Of a stretch of 43,069 nucleotides of DNA, positions 7,293 through 15,963 are shown one piece after another. Numbering within the stretch: the stretch's first letter is position 1; each line of letters opens with the position of its first letter. A program made the translations under genes and the position numbers. Under the pieces are notes generated by a model. That model saw only the letters and a list, made by a program, of their open reading frames with translations, was not told the DNA's origin and did no database searches. Source of the stretch: Synechococcus sp. GreenBA-s (GTDB taxonomy: Bacteria > Cyanobacteriota > Cyanobacteriia > PCC-6307 > Cyanobiaceae). The stretch is taken from positions 1 to 43,069 of the forward strand of contig NZ_JAGQBX010000020.1 of the NCBI RefSeq assembly GCF_024345855.1. Direction: 5' to 3'.

Positions 7293-8477
7293 ATGACGCA
7301 GCTGGAGACGCGCACGGAGCCGATGGTGGTCAACTTCGGCCCCCATCACCCCTCGATGCACGGGGTGCTGCGGCTGGTGGTGACCCTCGACGGCGAGGAC
7401 GTGGTGGACTGCGAGCCGGTGATCGGCTACCTCCACCGCGGCATGGAGAAGATCGCCGAGAACCGCACGAACGTGATGTTCGTGCCCTACGTGAGCCGCA
7501 TGGACTATGCGGCCGGCATGTTCTACGAGGCGATCGTGGTGAACGCGCCGGAGCGGCTGGCCGATGTGCCGGTGCCGAAGCGCGCCAGCTACATCCGCGT
7601 GCTGATGCTGGAGCTCAACCGCATCGCCAACCACCTGCTCTGGCTTGGCCCGTTCCTGGCCGATGTGGGCGCCCAGACCCCCTTCTTCTACATTTTCCGC
7701 GAGCGGGAGATGATCTACGACCTATGGGAAGCGGCCACCGGTCAGCGCCTGATCAACAACAACTACTTCCGCATCGGCGGGGTGGCGGCCGACCTGCCCT
7801 ACGGCTGGCTGGAGAAGTGCCTCGACTTCTGCGACTGGTTCGGCCCCAAGATCGATGAATACGAGAAGCTGATCACCAACAACCCGATCTTCCGCCGTCG
7901 CATCGAGGGTCTGGGCGTGGTCACACGCGAGCAGGCGATCAACTGGAGCCTCTCGGGCCCGATGCTGCGGGCCTCGGGTGTGCCCTGGGACCTGCGCAAG
8001 GTGGACCACTACGAGTGCTACGACGACTTCGAGTGGGACGTGTCCTGGCAGAAGGAGGGCGACTGCTACGCCCGCTACCGGGTGCGGATCGAGGAGATGC
8101 GCCAGTCGCTGAAGATCGTGCGCCAGGCCTGCCAGATGATCCCCGGCGGCCCCACCGAGAACCTGGAGGCCCGCCGCCTGGCCGAGGGCAAGAAGAGTGA
8201 GTGGTACGGCTTCGACTACCAGTACGTGGCCAAGAAGGTGGCCCCCACCTTCAAGATTCCCTCCGGCGAGCTCTACACCCGGCTGGAATCCGGCAAAGGT
8301 GAGATCGGCATCTTCATCCAGGGCAACGACGACGTGACCCCCTGGCGCTTCAAGATCCGCGCCGCCGATTCCAACAACCTGCAGATCCTGCCCCACATCC
8401 TCAAGGGGGCCAAGGTGGCCGACATCATGGCGATCTTGGGCTCGATCGACGTGATCATGGGCTCCGTGGATCGATGA
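7293..8477 (+). CDS. ndhH: NAD(P)H-quinone oxidoreductase subunit H (NDH-1)
   Basis: The 49-kDa-type subunit of the cyanobacterial NDH-1 complex in the thylakoid membrane, forming part of the quinone pocket for cyclic electron flow, respiration and CO2 uptake. The 394-residue protein begins [20 protein letters not shown], with [13 protein letters not shown], the [11 protein letters not shown] helix and the C-terminal [13 protein letters not shown]. Length is normal. Its last 21 bases are the first unit of a 17-bp tandem repeat that runs into the next gene. Confidence 0.98.
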   Translation: MTQLETRTEPMVVNFGPHHPSMHGVLRLVVTLDGEDVVDCEPVIGYLHRGMEKIAENRTNVMFVPYVSRMDYAAGMFYEAIVVNAPERLADVPVPKRASYIRVLMLELNRIANHLLWLGPFLADVGAQTPFFYIFREREMIYDLWEAATGQRLINNNYFRIGGVAADLPYGWLEKCLDFCDWFGPKIDEYEKLITNNPIFRRRIEGLGVVTREQAINWSLSGPMLRASGVPWDLRKVDHYECYDDFEWDVSWQKEGDCYARYRVRIEEMRQSLKIVRQACQMIPGGPTENLEARRLAEGKKSEWYGFDYQYVAKKVAPTFKIPSGELYTRLESGKGEIGIFIQGNDDVTPWRFKIRAADSNNLQILPHILKGAKVADIMAILGSIDVIMGSVDR

Positions 8478-8524
8478 GCAGCCTGCATCGATGAGCAGCC
8501 TGGCCCGATGAACAGCCTGGATCG
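8457..8524 (+). repeat. 17-bp tandem repeat across the ndhH stop codon
   Basis: Four 17-bp units start at 8457, 8474, 8491 and 8508, each built as ATG-xxx-agc-type-CTG-xxxCG; the second is ATGAGCAGCCTGCATCG. The first is the end of ndhH. Because ATG of each unit overlaps the TGA of the previous one as ATGA, the array spells mini-ORFs Met-Ser-Ser-Leu-His-Arg, Met-Ser-Ser-Leu-Ala-Arg and Met-Asn-Ser-Leu-Asp-Arg, each ending in TGA. A fifth partial unit, CTGAGCCGC, leads in frame into the DUF2752-like gene. Confidence 0.85.
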
Positions 8525-8563
8525 CTGAGCCGCTTCCTCGCCAACCTGCAGCGGGCCGGCTGG

Positions 8564-8926
8564 TTGCTGCCGGCCAGCCTCACGGGCTACCTCTGGCTGA
8601 AGGGCGGCCATCCGGGCCTGCCGGGCTTCCCCTGTCCGCTGCGGGCGCTCACCGGCATTCCCTGCCCCACCTGCTTCCTCACCCGCGCCACGGCCGCCAG
8701 CCTGCGGGGCGACTTCGGCGAGGCCCTGGACCTGCATGCCTTCGGCCCGCTGGCGGCGGCGGCGCTGCTGGTGTGGTCGGTGCAGGCGATCCGGCGGCGG
8801 CGGCTCTATCCGCAGGGACTGCAGGCGTGGCATGTGGTGGCCGCCAGCCTGGGCCTGCTGGCCTACTGGGGCCTGCGGATGGGGCTGACCTACGGCCTGG
8901 GGCGGCCGGCCTTCCCCAGCGGCTGA
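8564..8926 (+). CDS. DUF2752-like small membrane protein
   Basis: A 120-residue protein with a CPLRALTGIPCPTCFLTRA motif near residues 24-42 and two or three hydrophobic segments, matching the DUF2752 family of small cysteine-motif membrane proteins of unknown function. The start is uncertain: TTG at 8564 is the first usual start, but the frame is open back to 8495 and a CTG at 8525 sits exactly where the ndhH-derived repeat would place an ATGA start, giving 13 more residues. It follows ndhH on the same strand. Confidence 0.75.
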   Translation: MLPASLTGYLWLKGGHPGLPGFPCPLRALTGIPCPTCFLTRATAASLRGDFGEALDLHAFGPLAAAALLVWSVQAIRRRRLYPQGLQAWHVVAASLGLLAYWGLRMGLTYGLGRPAFPSG

Positions 8927-8966
8927 GCCCTAGGGCTAAGGCCGGGCTCCATCCACCGGGCGGGGC

Positions 8967-9653
8967 TCAGGAGAGCACGCCCTTGTAGTAGGCCGCGTTC
9001 TGGAGGTAGAAGGTCGAGACGGGCACGGCCACCAGCGCCCCCAGCCCGCAGGTGCAGACCGACACCACGATCACCACCAGGAAGGCCAGCACCTGGATGC
9101 CCACAAACTCCCAGCCCTTCGGCGAGCGGTACACGGCCTGGAAGGACTCCACGAAGGTCTGCACCACCGGCCCATCGCCGTTGAAGATCCTGTTCACGTA
9201 CACCGGCCCCACCAGCGCCACGGCGATGCCGGGCAGGATGCAGAGCACGAACCCCAGCGTGGCCACCAGGGAAAACAGCAGCCCCGCCAGCAGATAGCGC
9301 CAGGGACGCCGGAACAGGATGCGGAAGGCCTGTTCCACGCCGATCGTCTCGCCCGTGGCGTAGTGGAGGGCCGGAACCGCCACGAACAGCACCCCCACCA
9401 GGCTGGAGAGCAGCGTGAAGGGCAGCTGGCCCAGTTGCCCCACCAGGCCGGCGATGGTGGCGGCGGTTTCATTGCTGGTGTCGCCACCGCTGATGGCGAT
9501 GCCGGCGAAGGTGATCGCCAGATACACCACCAGGCCTGCCCCACTGATCACGGCCGTGGCCACCCAGGTGAGCAGGATCGTGGGCAGGTGGGCCAGGAAG
9601 GCCTGCCAGGCCCGCTCCAGGCTGGGCTGCTCGGTGGCGGCAGGGGAGGCCAA
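8967..9653 (-). CDS. Multi-pass membrane protein of unknown function
   Basis: A 228-residue protein with about five or six hydrophobic segments, including LLTWVATAVISGAGLVVYLA, a central LLFSLVATLGFVLCILPGIA and a C-terminal VVIVVSVCTCGLGALVAVP. The layout resembles bacterial integral membrane proteins with a glycerophosphodiester-phosphodiesterase-type or DUF975-like membrane domain, but I cannot assign a family. The TTG at 9653 is chosen because upstream codons read like shadow sequence; no ATG is close. It diverges from menI. Confidence 0.65.
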   Translation of the reverse strand: MASPAATEQPSLERAWQAFLAHLPTILLTWVATAVISGAGLVVYLAITFAGIAISGGDTSNETAATIAGLVGQLGQLPFTLLSSLVGVLFVAVPALHYATGETIGVEQAFRILFRRPWRYLLAGLLFSLVATLGFVLCILPGIAVALVGPVYVNRIFNGDGPVVQTFVESFQAVYRSPKGWEFVGIQVLAFLVVIVVSVCTCGLGALVAVPVSTFYLQNAAYYKGVLS

Positions 9654-9837
9654 GGCGGATCGTGCGCACTCGGCGGAATGTAGGGGCGGCGACCGATCCC
9701 AGCAAGACAGCCAGCCACTCCAGAGCGCAACGCCAGCGACCAACCCGTGGCGCCCGTGGCTGCACGTCGGCCCATCCGGGCTGGCACGGCGCGCGCGGTC
9801 CCCGTCAGAGTTCGCCCAGCGATCACCCGGAGCCCCG

Positions 9838-10356
9838 ATGGCCGTCCTCGACCCCAGCACCTGGCTGCTGCTGCAGCGCCGCGTGCGCTTCGGCGACACG
9901 GATGCCGCCGGGGTGATGCACTTCCACCAGCTGCTGCGCTGGTGCCACGAGGCCTATGAGGAGAGCCTGGAGCGCTTCGGCATCTCCGCGGCGGCCGTGT
10001 TCCCCACGCCTGGGGGCCACCTGGCGGTGGCGCTGCCGATCGTGCACTGCAGCGCCGATTTCAGGCGCCCGCTGGTCTGCGGCGACGCGCTGGCCATCGC
10101 CCTGGAGCCGCAGCGGCTCGAGCGCGGCCGCTTCGAGATCCGCTACCGCTTCCGCTGCGCCAACCCCGATCCCGCAGGATCAGCGGATCCCGGCAAGACC
10201 GTTGAGCGTCCAGCCGGGGGCGCGACCCTGGTGGCCGAGGGCCTCACCAGCCACCTCGCCATCGAGGCCGACACCCGCCGCCGCTGCGACCTGCCGGAAC
10301 CGATCGAGCACTGGCTGGAGGCCTCCAGCTTGGGCCAGGGGCCCCGGCCCCTCTGA
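9838..10356 (+). CDS. menI: 1,4-dihydroxy-2-naphthoyl-CoA hydrolase (hotdog thioesterase)
   Basis: A 172-residue 4HBT-type hotdog thioesterase. The motif FGDTDAAGVMHFHQLLRW near residues 18-35 holds the catalytic Asp and the helix of the DHNA-CoA thioesterase group, known in Synechocystis as Slr0204. It would release 1,4-dihydroxy-2-naphthoate, the substrate of MenA, in phylloquinone synthesis. Proximity to menE, menC, menA and menF supports this. Thioesterase substrate calls by sequence alone are imperfect. The ATG at 9838 is the start. Confidence 0.85.
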   Translation: MAVLDPSTWLLLQRRVRFGDTDAAGVMHFHQLLRWCHEAYEESLERFGISAAAVFPTPGGHLAVALPIVHCSADFRRPLVCGDALAIALEPQRLERGRFEIRYRFRCANPDPAGSADPGKTVERPAGGATLVAEGLTSHLAIEADTRRRCDLPEPIEHWLEASSLGQGPRPL

Positions 10357-10394
10357 GGGCGGGGGCGCAGGGGTGCCCGGCTCCCCTCAACTCT

Positions 10395-10592
10395 TCAGTC
10401 GCGGCGGTGGATCAGCCCCCACAGCAGGGCCGCCAGCTGCAGCGGCAGCAGGCTGGCCAGCAGCGCCAGCGGATGCAGCTCCCCCGCGGGGATGGCGGCA
10501 AAGCAGCTGGCGCTCACCAGCGCCCCCAGCACCAGGATCGCCAACAACCCCGGCCGCTGGCTGCCGCTGCGCCGCTGCAGGGGACCCTGCAT
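10395..10592 (-). CDS. Small two-span membrane protein
   Basis: A 65-residue product with two hydrophobic segments (GLLAILVLGALVSASCFAA and LALLASLLPLQLAALLWGL) and a basic tail. The ATG at 10592 overlaps the stop of the TM2 gene as TGATG, so the two are probably translated together; a GTG at 10601 is an alternative. The family is not recognised. Confidence 0.55.
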   Translation of the reverse strand: MQGPLQRRSGSQRPGLLAILVLGALVSASCFAAIPAGELHPLALLASLLPLQLAALLWGLIHRRD

Positions 10593-10870
10593 CAGAACCA
10601 CTCCTTCTTGCCGTCCACGTAGGTGGCCTGGAACTCCTCAGGCGTCTTGGTGAGGTAGATGATCCCCTCGATCAGGCCGATCACGCCCATCACCCCGGAG
10701 GCCACCCCGCAGGTGAGCACGCCGCCCACCAGGGTCACCACCAACATGATGATGCCGGGGGTGGTGTAGCCCAGCAGGAACTTGTGGATCCCGAAGGCTC
10801 CCAGAAAAATCCCCAGCAGCCCGGCGGCCAGCTTCTTGTTGCTGATTTCGGAGAGGTTGCTGTCGGTCAT
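10592..10870 (-). CDS. TM2 domain-containing protein
   Basis: A 92-residue membrane protein with the TM2 plan: a short polar N-terminus, then KKLAAGLLGIFLGAFGIHKF, a turn, and a second span IIMLVVTLVGGVLTCG, followed by a third hydrophobic helix. The FGIHKFLLGYTTPGI segment between the spans is the TM2 signature. TM2 proteins have no established biochemical role. It is 46 bases downstream of the menE stop on the same strand. Confidence 0.9.
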   Translation of the reverse strand: MTDSNLSEISNKKLAAGLLGIFLGAFGIHKFLLGYTTPGIIMLVVTLVGGVLTCGVASGVMGVIGLIEGIIYLTKTPEEFQATYVDGKKEWF

Positions 10871-10916
10871 GGCCGGGAATGCGGTCTCCCGCTTGTAGCC
10901 AGGTCCCGGGGCTCTG

Positions 10917-12254
10917 TCACGGGTTTGTGATCGGCTGCTGCATCAGCCAGGCGCGCCAGCGGCCCCGCTGCCACTTGCCCAGGGCGGTGGGGGCCAGCTC
11001 GGCGCAGGCCAGCCAGCGCCGCGGCCGCTGGCTTGGGGGGAGCTGCAGCGCCAGCTGCCGCAGCCGCTCCGCCAGGGGCGCCGGCGCGGCCTGGTCCGCT
11101 CCTGCAGCGCTGCCGGTGGCCGGTGCTGGCCGGTAGAGCCCCACCAGGCGCTCGCCCCAGAGCGGATCGGATTCGGGCAGCAGCAGCAGGGCCCGCAGCG
11201 GCAGCCCCGCATGCTCCGCCAGCTCCCGCAGCCGCGCCTCCACCGGCTCCGGGAACACGGTTTCACCGCCGCTGCTGATGGCGCCATCCAGGCGGCCCAG
11301 CAGTTCGAGGCCGGCCGGCCCGAGGCGGCCCCGGTCGCCGCTGCACCACCAGCCATCCTCCAGGGGCAACGGCTGCAGGCGCCCGGCCGTCCAGCTGCCG
11401 GCCGCCAGGCTCCCCGCCCGGATCCGCACGGCGCCAGCGCCGGGGGCGATCGCCAGCGCGGCATGGCCCAGGGGCCGGCCCACGCCGGGGTCCCCGGCCA
11501 GGAAGCGCGCCGGCTCCAGGGCGCAGACCATCGCCCCGGTCTCACTGCTGCCGTAGCAGGGCGAGATCCGCAGGCCCGCGGCCCGGCAGCACTCCGCCAG
11601 GGGAGCCGGCAGCGCCGCGCCGCCCACCCAGATCACGGCGCAGCGGGCCAGCCAGGCCAGGCCGTCGGGGTGGTTCACCAGGCGCTGCAGCTGGGTGGGC
11701 ACCAGGGAGATCAGGGCGGGGCGCAGGGGATCAAGGGGCTCGGCCAGGGCCAGGCGGGCCGGCTCGCGCAGCAGGGTCGGCTCCAGCCAGCGCAGCTCGG
11801 CCCCCCAGCGCCGCGCCCGCAGCAGCGGCAGCAGACCACTCACGTGGTGCAGGGGCAGGGGGTTGAGGATCAGCGCCGCGGCCGGGTCGAGGTCGAGGCC
11901 CTCCAGCCAGGCCGCCAGCGCGTCCACCGCCGCCTCCAGGCTCGCGAGGGGCTGCAGCACCCAGCGGCGGGCACCGCTGCTGCCGCCGCTGCCCACCACC
12001 ACCGCCGGGCCGGCGATCGCTGCGCCTGGCGGTCCGACGGCCCAGGCCTCCGCCGGTTCTGGCGCAGGCCCGCCCTGCCGCGGAGGCTGCTGCTGCAGGG
12101 CCGCCGCCAGCTCCCGCTCCTCCTGGGGGGCGGCCAGGCCCACCACCAGCCCCTGGGTGAGCAGCGCCTCCAGCTGCGCCGCCGTGGCCGCCGGATCGGG
12201 GCCGCAGCGCAGCAGCACCCGGCCAAGCCCGAGATCCCAGACGCCGCCGCTCAC
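10917..12254 (-). CDS. menE: o-Succinylbenzoate-CoA ligase
   Basis: Acyl-CoA ligase of the ANL superfamily that activates o-succinylbenzoate for phylloquinone synthesis. The 445-residue protein is short for the superfamily, as MenE usually is. Visible motifs are VVGSGGSSGARR (phosphate loop), YGSSETGAMVCALEP (A5) and WWCSGDRGRL followed by LLGRLDGAISSGGETVFP (A7-A8 hinge). The conserved C-terminal lysine region is LGKWQRGRWRAW. It starts with GTG overlapping the menC stop as GTGA, showing coupling to menC. Confidence 0.92.
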   Translation of the reverse strand: MSGGVWDLGLGRVLLRCGPDPAATAAQLEALLTQGLVVGLAAPQEERELAAALQQQPPRQGGPAPEPAEAWAVGPPGAAIAGPAVVVGSGGSSGARRWVLQPLASLEAAVDALAAWLEGLDLDPAAALILNPLPLHHVSGLLPLLRARRWGAELRWLEPTLLREPARLALAEPLDPLRPALISLVPTQLQRLVNHPDGLAWLARCAVIWVGGAALPAPLAECCRAAGLRISPCYGSSETGAMVCALEPARFLAGDPGVGRPLGHAALAIAPGAGAVRIRAGSLAAGSWTAGRLQPLPLEDGWWCSGDRGRLGPAGLELLGRLDGAISSGGETVFPEPVEARLRELAEHAGLPLRALLLLPESDPLWGERLVGLYRPAPATGSAAGADQAAPAPLAERLRQLALQLPPSQRPRRWLACAELAPTALGKWQRGRWRAWLMQQPITNP

Positions 12255-13357
12255 GCCAGTGCCTCCCAGGCCCGCTGCGGCTCGGCGCTGAACAGCGGCC
12301 CCTCCGGCCGCCAGCCCGGCGCCAGGCCGGGGGCGGTGGGCGTGGGTCCCTCGGCCTGCAGGTCCGCCAGGTGGCCCAGCAGCCGGCGGCCCACGCCGGT
12401 CTCAAAGGCCGTGCTCAACATCAGCCGCGGCCGGCCCGCCGCCAGCGCCGCCAGCAGGGGCCGGGGATCCCCCTCCAGCGCCGGCCGCCGCACCTGCCAT
12501 CCCGGCCAGGACGCCATCAACGCGGGCCGCTGCCGCAGCGACTCATCCAGGGCCACCGGCAGCCGCCCCGCCAAAGCCTCCAGGCCCGCCTGGTCGGCGG
12601 GGGCCAGGGGCTGCTCCAACCACTCCAGCCGCGGGTCGCCGGCGAGGCGATCGGCCCAGGCCCCTGCGGTGGCGCGATCCCAGCCGCCGTTGGCATCGAG
12701 GCGCAGGCGCGCCCCGGCGGGCAGCCGCGCCAGCAGCTGCTCAAGCAGGCGGCGCTCCAGGCCGTCGTCGGTGGCAGCCACCTTCCACTTCACGGTGAGG
12801 GGCGCAGGAGCGGGCTGATTGGAGCGGGCGCCCCCGGTGGCTCCGATCAGCGCCGGGGCTTGGCAGGCCGCCAGAACGGCCTCGAACGCCGGTAGCGCCG
12901 CCGCACCGGCCGGCAGCAGCTGGGCCGCCGGTGGTGCCGGCCGCCAGCCGCCGCTCGCGGGCGAGCCCAGGCCATCGAGCTCCGCCAGGGCCAGGCCCAG
13001 GGCGAAGGCCAGCTCCGGCGGCAGGGTGGGCAGCCGCGCCTCCAGCGCCTGGCGGCACACCGAGGCTCCCAACGCCTCGATGGCCGCCGCGCAGACGGCA
13101 GGGGCCGGCGCTTCGGCCTGGCCGCTCTCCGGCACGGCCGCCCTGGCCCCAGCCCACTCCAGCGGTGCCGCCTCGCCCCAGCCCACAGCGCCCCTCCCAT
13201 CCTCGAGGCGCAGCAGCCAGCCGCGCCGCCAGGCCAGCGCCCCCTGGGCCGTGACCAGCGCCCGCGGCAGGGGGAACTGGAAGGGCCGCCAGGCCAGCTG
13301 CAGCACCGCATCTCGGCTGGCGCCGGGCACCGCCAGCCGCAGGGTATCCGCCGCCAC
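12251..13357 (-). CDS. menC: o-Succinylbenzoate synthase
   Basis: Enolase-superfamily dehydratase that makes o-succinylbenzoate. The 368-residue product has the general base lysine region VKWKVA, the metal-binding Asp in LRLDANGGWD, Glu in WLEQP, Asp in VALDESL and the C-terminal STAFETGVGRRLL. The GTG at 13357 starts five bases after the menA stop; the other candidate starts are a few codons inside. The open frame extends far upstream, but that part only mirrors menA. It is coupled to menE by a GTGA overlap. Confidence 0.92.
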   Translation of the reverse strand: MAADTLRLAVPGASRDAVLQLAWRPFQFPLPRALVTAQGALAWRRGWLLRLEDGRGAVGWGEAAPLEWAGARAAVPESGQAEAPAPAVCAAAIEALGASVCRQALEARLPTLPPELAFALGLALAELDGLGSPASGGWRPAPPAAQLLPAGAAALPAFEAVLAACQAPALIGATGGARSNQPAPAPLTVKWKVAATDDGLERRLLEQLLARLPAGARLRLDANGGWDRATAGAWADRLAGDPRLEWLEQPLAPADQAGLEALAGRLPVALDESLRQRPALMASWPGWQVRRPALEGDPRPLLAALAAGRPRLMLSTAFETGVGRRLLGHLADLQAEGPTPTAPGLAPGWRPEGPLFSAEPQRAWEALA

Positions 13358-13362
13358 CGCGC

Positions 13363-14382
13363 TCAGCGGCCGCCGGGGACGCCCCCGAGCCAGGGGGCCA
13401 GCAGCGGCCCCAGGGCCAGCCCCAGCGCCAGGCCCAGGCCGTTGAGGGCCTGGAAGCGGATGGCCAGAAACTTGCTGCCGCTGATCCGCTGCGGGTCGCG
13501 GTGGTGCTCCCGCAGCAACCGGATCAGGGCCTGGCCCGCCGGCAACCCCGCCACCCCCAACAGGGCCGTGAGCGGCCACTGGCCCACCAGCACCGGCGCC
13601 CACTGAAAGGAGAGGGTGCCGGCCACGAACCAGGGCACCAGGCCGGCGGCCGCGCCGGTGCCGAGCCGCACCACGGGCGAGCGCTTGCCGTGGGCCGCGT
13701 CCTCCTCCACCTGGTGGAAGTGGGAGCAGAACAGCACCAGGGTGGTGGCCAGGGCCGGGCCGCTGCCCAGCTCGATCGCCGTGCGCCAGGGCACCGCCGC
13801 CCACCAACCGCCGCCGGTCTCCGCGGGCGGCGCCAGGGCCAGCAGGCCGGCCGCCGTGGCCAGGGGCCCGAAGGCGATCCAGCACAGCGGTTCCCCCAGG
13901 CCGCGGTAGCTCAGGCGGAACGGCGGGCCCTGGTAGGCGTAGCCGATGCCGCAGCAGGCCAGCACCAGGGCCAGCACCGCCGGGCTGCTGCGCAGGGCCA
14001 CCAGGGCCATCAGGGCCAGGCCCAGCAGCAGGGCGCCGTTGGCCAGGGCCGCCACCCGGTCACGCCGGCCGGTGAGGTTCACCAGCGAGTGGGGCTTGCC
14101 CTGGGCATCCACGCCCGTATCGGCATCAAACACGTCGTTGGCCAGGTTTTCCCAGGCCAGCAGCAGCACCGCCGCGAGCAGGAACAGGAGCAGCTGATCG
14201 AGCCGCACCGCCAGCCCCTGGCCCACCCGCCAGCCAGCGGCCAGCAGCACCGGCATCACCGCCACCGCATACATCGGCCACTTGATGGCCGCCTTCCAGA
14301 GGCGGCGGCGGTCCGGAGCCGGGGCAACGCCATCGAGCCCCGGGGGGGCGTGAAGGCTTGCGACGACCTGGGGCTCGGACAT
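13363..14382 (-). CDS. menA: 1,4-dihydroxy-2-naphthoate phytyltransferase
   Basis: UbiA-family prenyltransferase in the membrane that attaches the phytyl tail to the naphthoate ring for phylloquinone (photosystem I). The 339-residue protein has NDVFDADTGVDAQGK (first Asp motif, residues near 80-95) and a second site at NHFHQVEEDAAHGKRSP-like SHFHQVEEDAAHGKRSP, with about eight hydrophobic spans. The ATG at 14382 is chosen over upstream codons. It heads the menA-menC-menE unit and diverges from menF with 38 bases between the starts. Confidence 0.94.
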   Translation of the reverse strand: MSEPQVVASLHAPPGLDGVAPAPDRRRLWKAAIKWPMYAVAVMPVLLAAGWRVGQGLAVRLDQLLLFLLAAVLLLAWENLANDVFDADTGVDAQGKPHSLVNLTGRRDRVAALANGALLLGLALMALVALRSSPAVLALVLACCGIGYAYQGPPFRLSYRGLGEPLCWIAFGPLATAAGLLALAPPAETGGGWWAAVPWRTAIELGSGPALATTLVLFCSHFHQVEEDAAHGKRSPVVRLGTGAAAGLVPWFVAGTLSFQWAPVLVGQWPLTALLGVAGLPAGQALIRLLREHHRDPQRISGSKFLAIRFQALNGLGLALGLALGPLLAPWLGGVPGGR

Positions 14383-14420
14383 GGCTGCCGGCGCCTGGCG
14401 GCGGGAGAAGGCCCATACAT

Positions 14421-15905
14421 TTGAGCAGCCGCCTCGCCTCCGCCTCGGTGCAGGCTCCACCCAGCGTCACCCCCAGCAGCCCAGGCAGCGCCCCGGAGAG
14501 CGGGGCCGCCTCCTTCGCGGACCTGCTGGCGGCGGCGCTCCAGGGGGCCCGCCAGCTGGAGGACGAGGGCGTGCTGAGCCTGGCAATCCCCCTCGCCAGC
14601 CGGGATCCCCTGGCGCTGCTGCCGCACCTGGAGGGCGGCCATCGCTTCCGCTTCCTCTGGGACGGCGCCCCGGGGCTATGCCTGGCGGCCAGCGGCAAGA
14701 CCCACAGCCTGGAGCTGAGCGGGCCGCGCCGCTTCGAGCTGGCCCAGCGCTTCAGCGCCGTGAGCCTGAGCCGGCTGGCGGCACCGCAGCCCTGCCCCCC
14801 CCTGGCGCGGCCACGGGTGCTGCTGGCCTTCTCCTTCTTCGACAGCCCCCTGCAGGAGGGCAGCGGCGTGCCCGGCGTGCAGGCTGTGCTGCCCCGCTGG
14901 CAGCTGAGTCGCCAGGGCCGCCACTGCTGGCTGCGGCTGCAGCGCAGCCTGGCGGGCGACGTGACCGCCCGCAGCGTGGCCGAGGAGCTGTGGGAGCAGG
15001 CCCGGCGCCTGGAGGCCCTGCCCGGCGACCCCGAGGCCTGGGCCGGCAGTGAACGGGGCCCCGCCATCGCCCAGCGCTCCCCCTGGCAGGAGGGCTACCG
15101 CACGGCCGTGGATCGGGGGCTGGAGCTGGTGGAGGCCGGCGCCCTGCGCAAGCTGGTGCTGGCGGTGCGGCAGCAGCTGCTGCTGGATGCCCCCCTCGAC
15201 CCGCTGCGCCTGCTGGCCCACCTGCGCGAGCGCCAGCCCGGCAGCTGCCGCTTCCTCTGGCAGCTGGCCGACGGCGCCGCCCTGCTGGGGGCCTCCCCGG
15301 AGCGGCTGCTCACCGTGCGCCAGGGCCAGCTGCGCAGCGATGCCCTGGCCGGCACCGCCCCGATCGGCCCCGCCGCCGAGCTGCTGCCCAGCTCCAGCAA
15401 GGACCGCCACGAACACGAACTGGTGGTGGAGGCCATCACCCAGGTGCTGCGCGAAGCCGGCCTCGATCCGCGCCGGCCCCGCCATCCGCGCCTGGCCCGC
15501 CACGGCCAGCTGGTGCACCTGCACACGCCGATCACGGCGGCCCTGGCCGGCCAGCAGCCCCTGGCGCTGGCCGGCGCCCTGCATCCCACTCCGGCGGTGG
15601 CGGGGCTGCCGCGGCGGGAGGCCATGGCGGCCCTGCGCAGCCTGGAGCCCTTCGAGCGCGGCCACTACGCCGCCCCGATCGGCTGGATCGACAGCGAGGG
15701 CGACGCCGAGCTGCGGGTGGCGATCCGCAGCGGCAGCCTGCACGGCCGCCAGCTCGAACTCACCGCCGGCGCCGGGCTGGTGCAGGGCTCGGTGCCGGAG
15801 CGGGAGCTGCAGGAGGTGGCCCTGAAGCTGGGGGTGCTGCAACAGCAATTGAACCTGCCCCAGGAGCCGGCACGGCCACCGCTGCGACCGGCATCCAACC
15901 GCTGA
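14421..15905 (+). CDS. menF: Isochorismate synthase
   Basis: Chorismate-binding enzyme converting chorismate to isochorismate, the first phylloquinone step. The 494-residue protein has a variable N-terminal half and the catalytic domain from about residue 220, with ALRKLVLAVR, LLGASPERLL, ALAGTAPIG, SSSKDRHEHELV, LHPTPAVAGLPR and the C-terminal TAGAGLVQGSVPEREL. A TTG at 14421 is chosen because GGAGAAGG lies nine bases upstream; a GTG at 14448 is the alternative. Divergent from menA. Confidence 0.92.
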   Translation: MSSRLASASVQAPPSVTPSSPGSAPESGAASFADLLAAALQGARQLEDEGVLSLAIPLASRDPLALLPHLEGGHRFRFLWDGAPGLCLAASGKTHSLELSGPRRFELAQRFSAVSLSRLAAPQPCPPLARPRVLLAFSFFDSPLQEGSGVPGVQAVLPRWQLSRQGRHCWLRLQRSLAGDVTARSVAEELWEQARRLEALPGDPEAWAGSERGPAIAQRSPWQEGYRTAVDRGLELVEAGALRKLVLAVRQQLLLDAPLDPLRLLAHLRERQPGSCRFLWQLADGAALLGASPERLLTVRQGQLRSDALAGTAPIGPAAELLPSSSKDRHEHELVVEAITQVLREAGLDPRRPRHPRLARHGQLVHLHTPITAALAGQQPLALAGALHPTPAVAGLPRREAMAALRSLEPFERGHYAAPIGWIDSEGDAELRVAIRSGSLHGRQLELTAGAGLVQGSVPERELQEVALKLGVLQQQLNLPQEPARPPLRPASNR

Positions 15906-15963
15906 AGCCGGCATGATCCCCGCAGGGACCAACGCCCGGAACGGGGAGCGCCCAGGGCCAGCC

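Noticed and set aside
8926..8937. AGCCCTAGGGCT palindrome downstream of the DUF2752-like gene as a terminator
   Set aside because: It has no loop and no T-tract; too short to support.
12001..12020. GCGATCGC octamers as a HIP1 repeat landscape
   Set aside because: Only a few copies were noticed; this density is not the high HIP1 level of some cyanobacteria.
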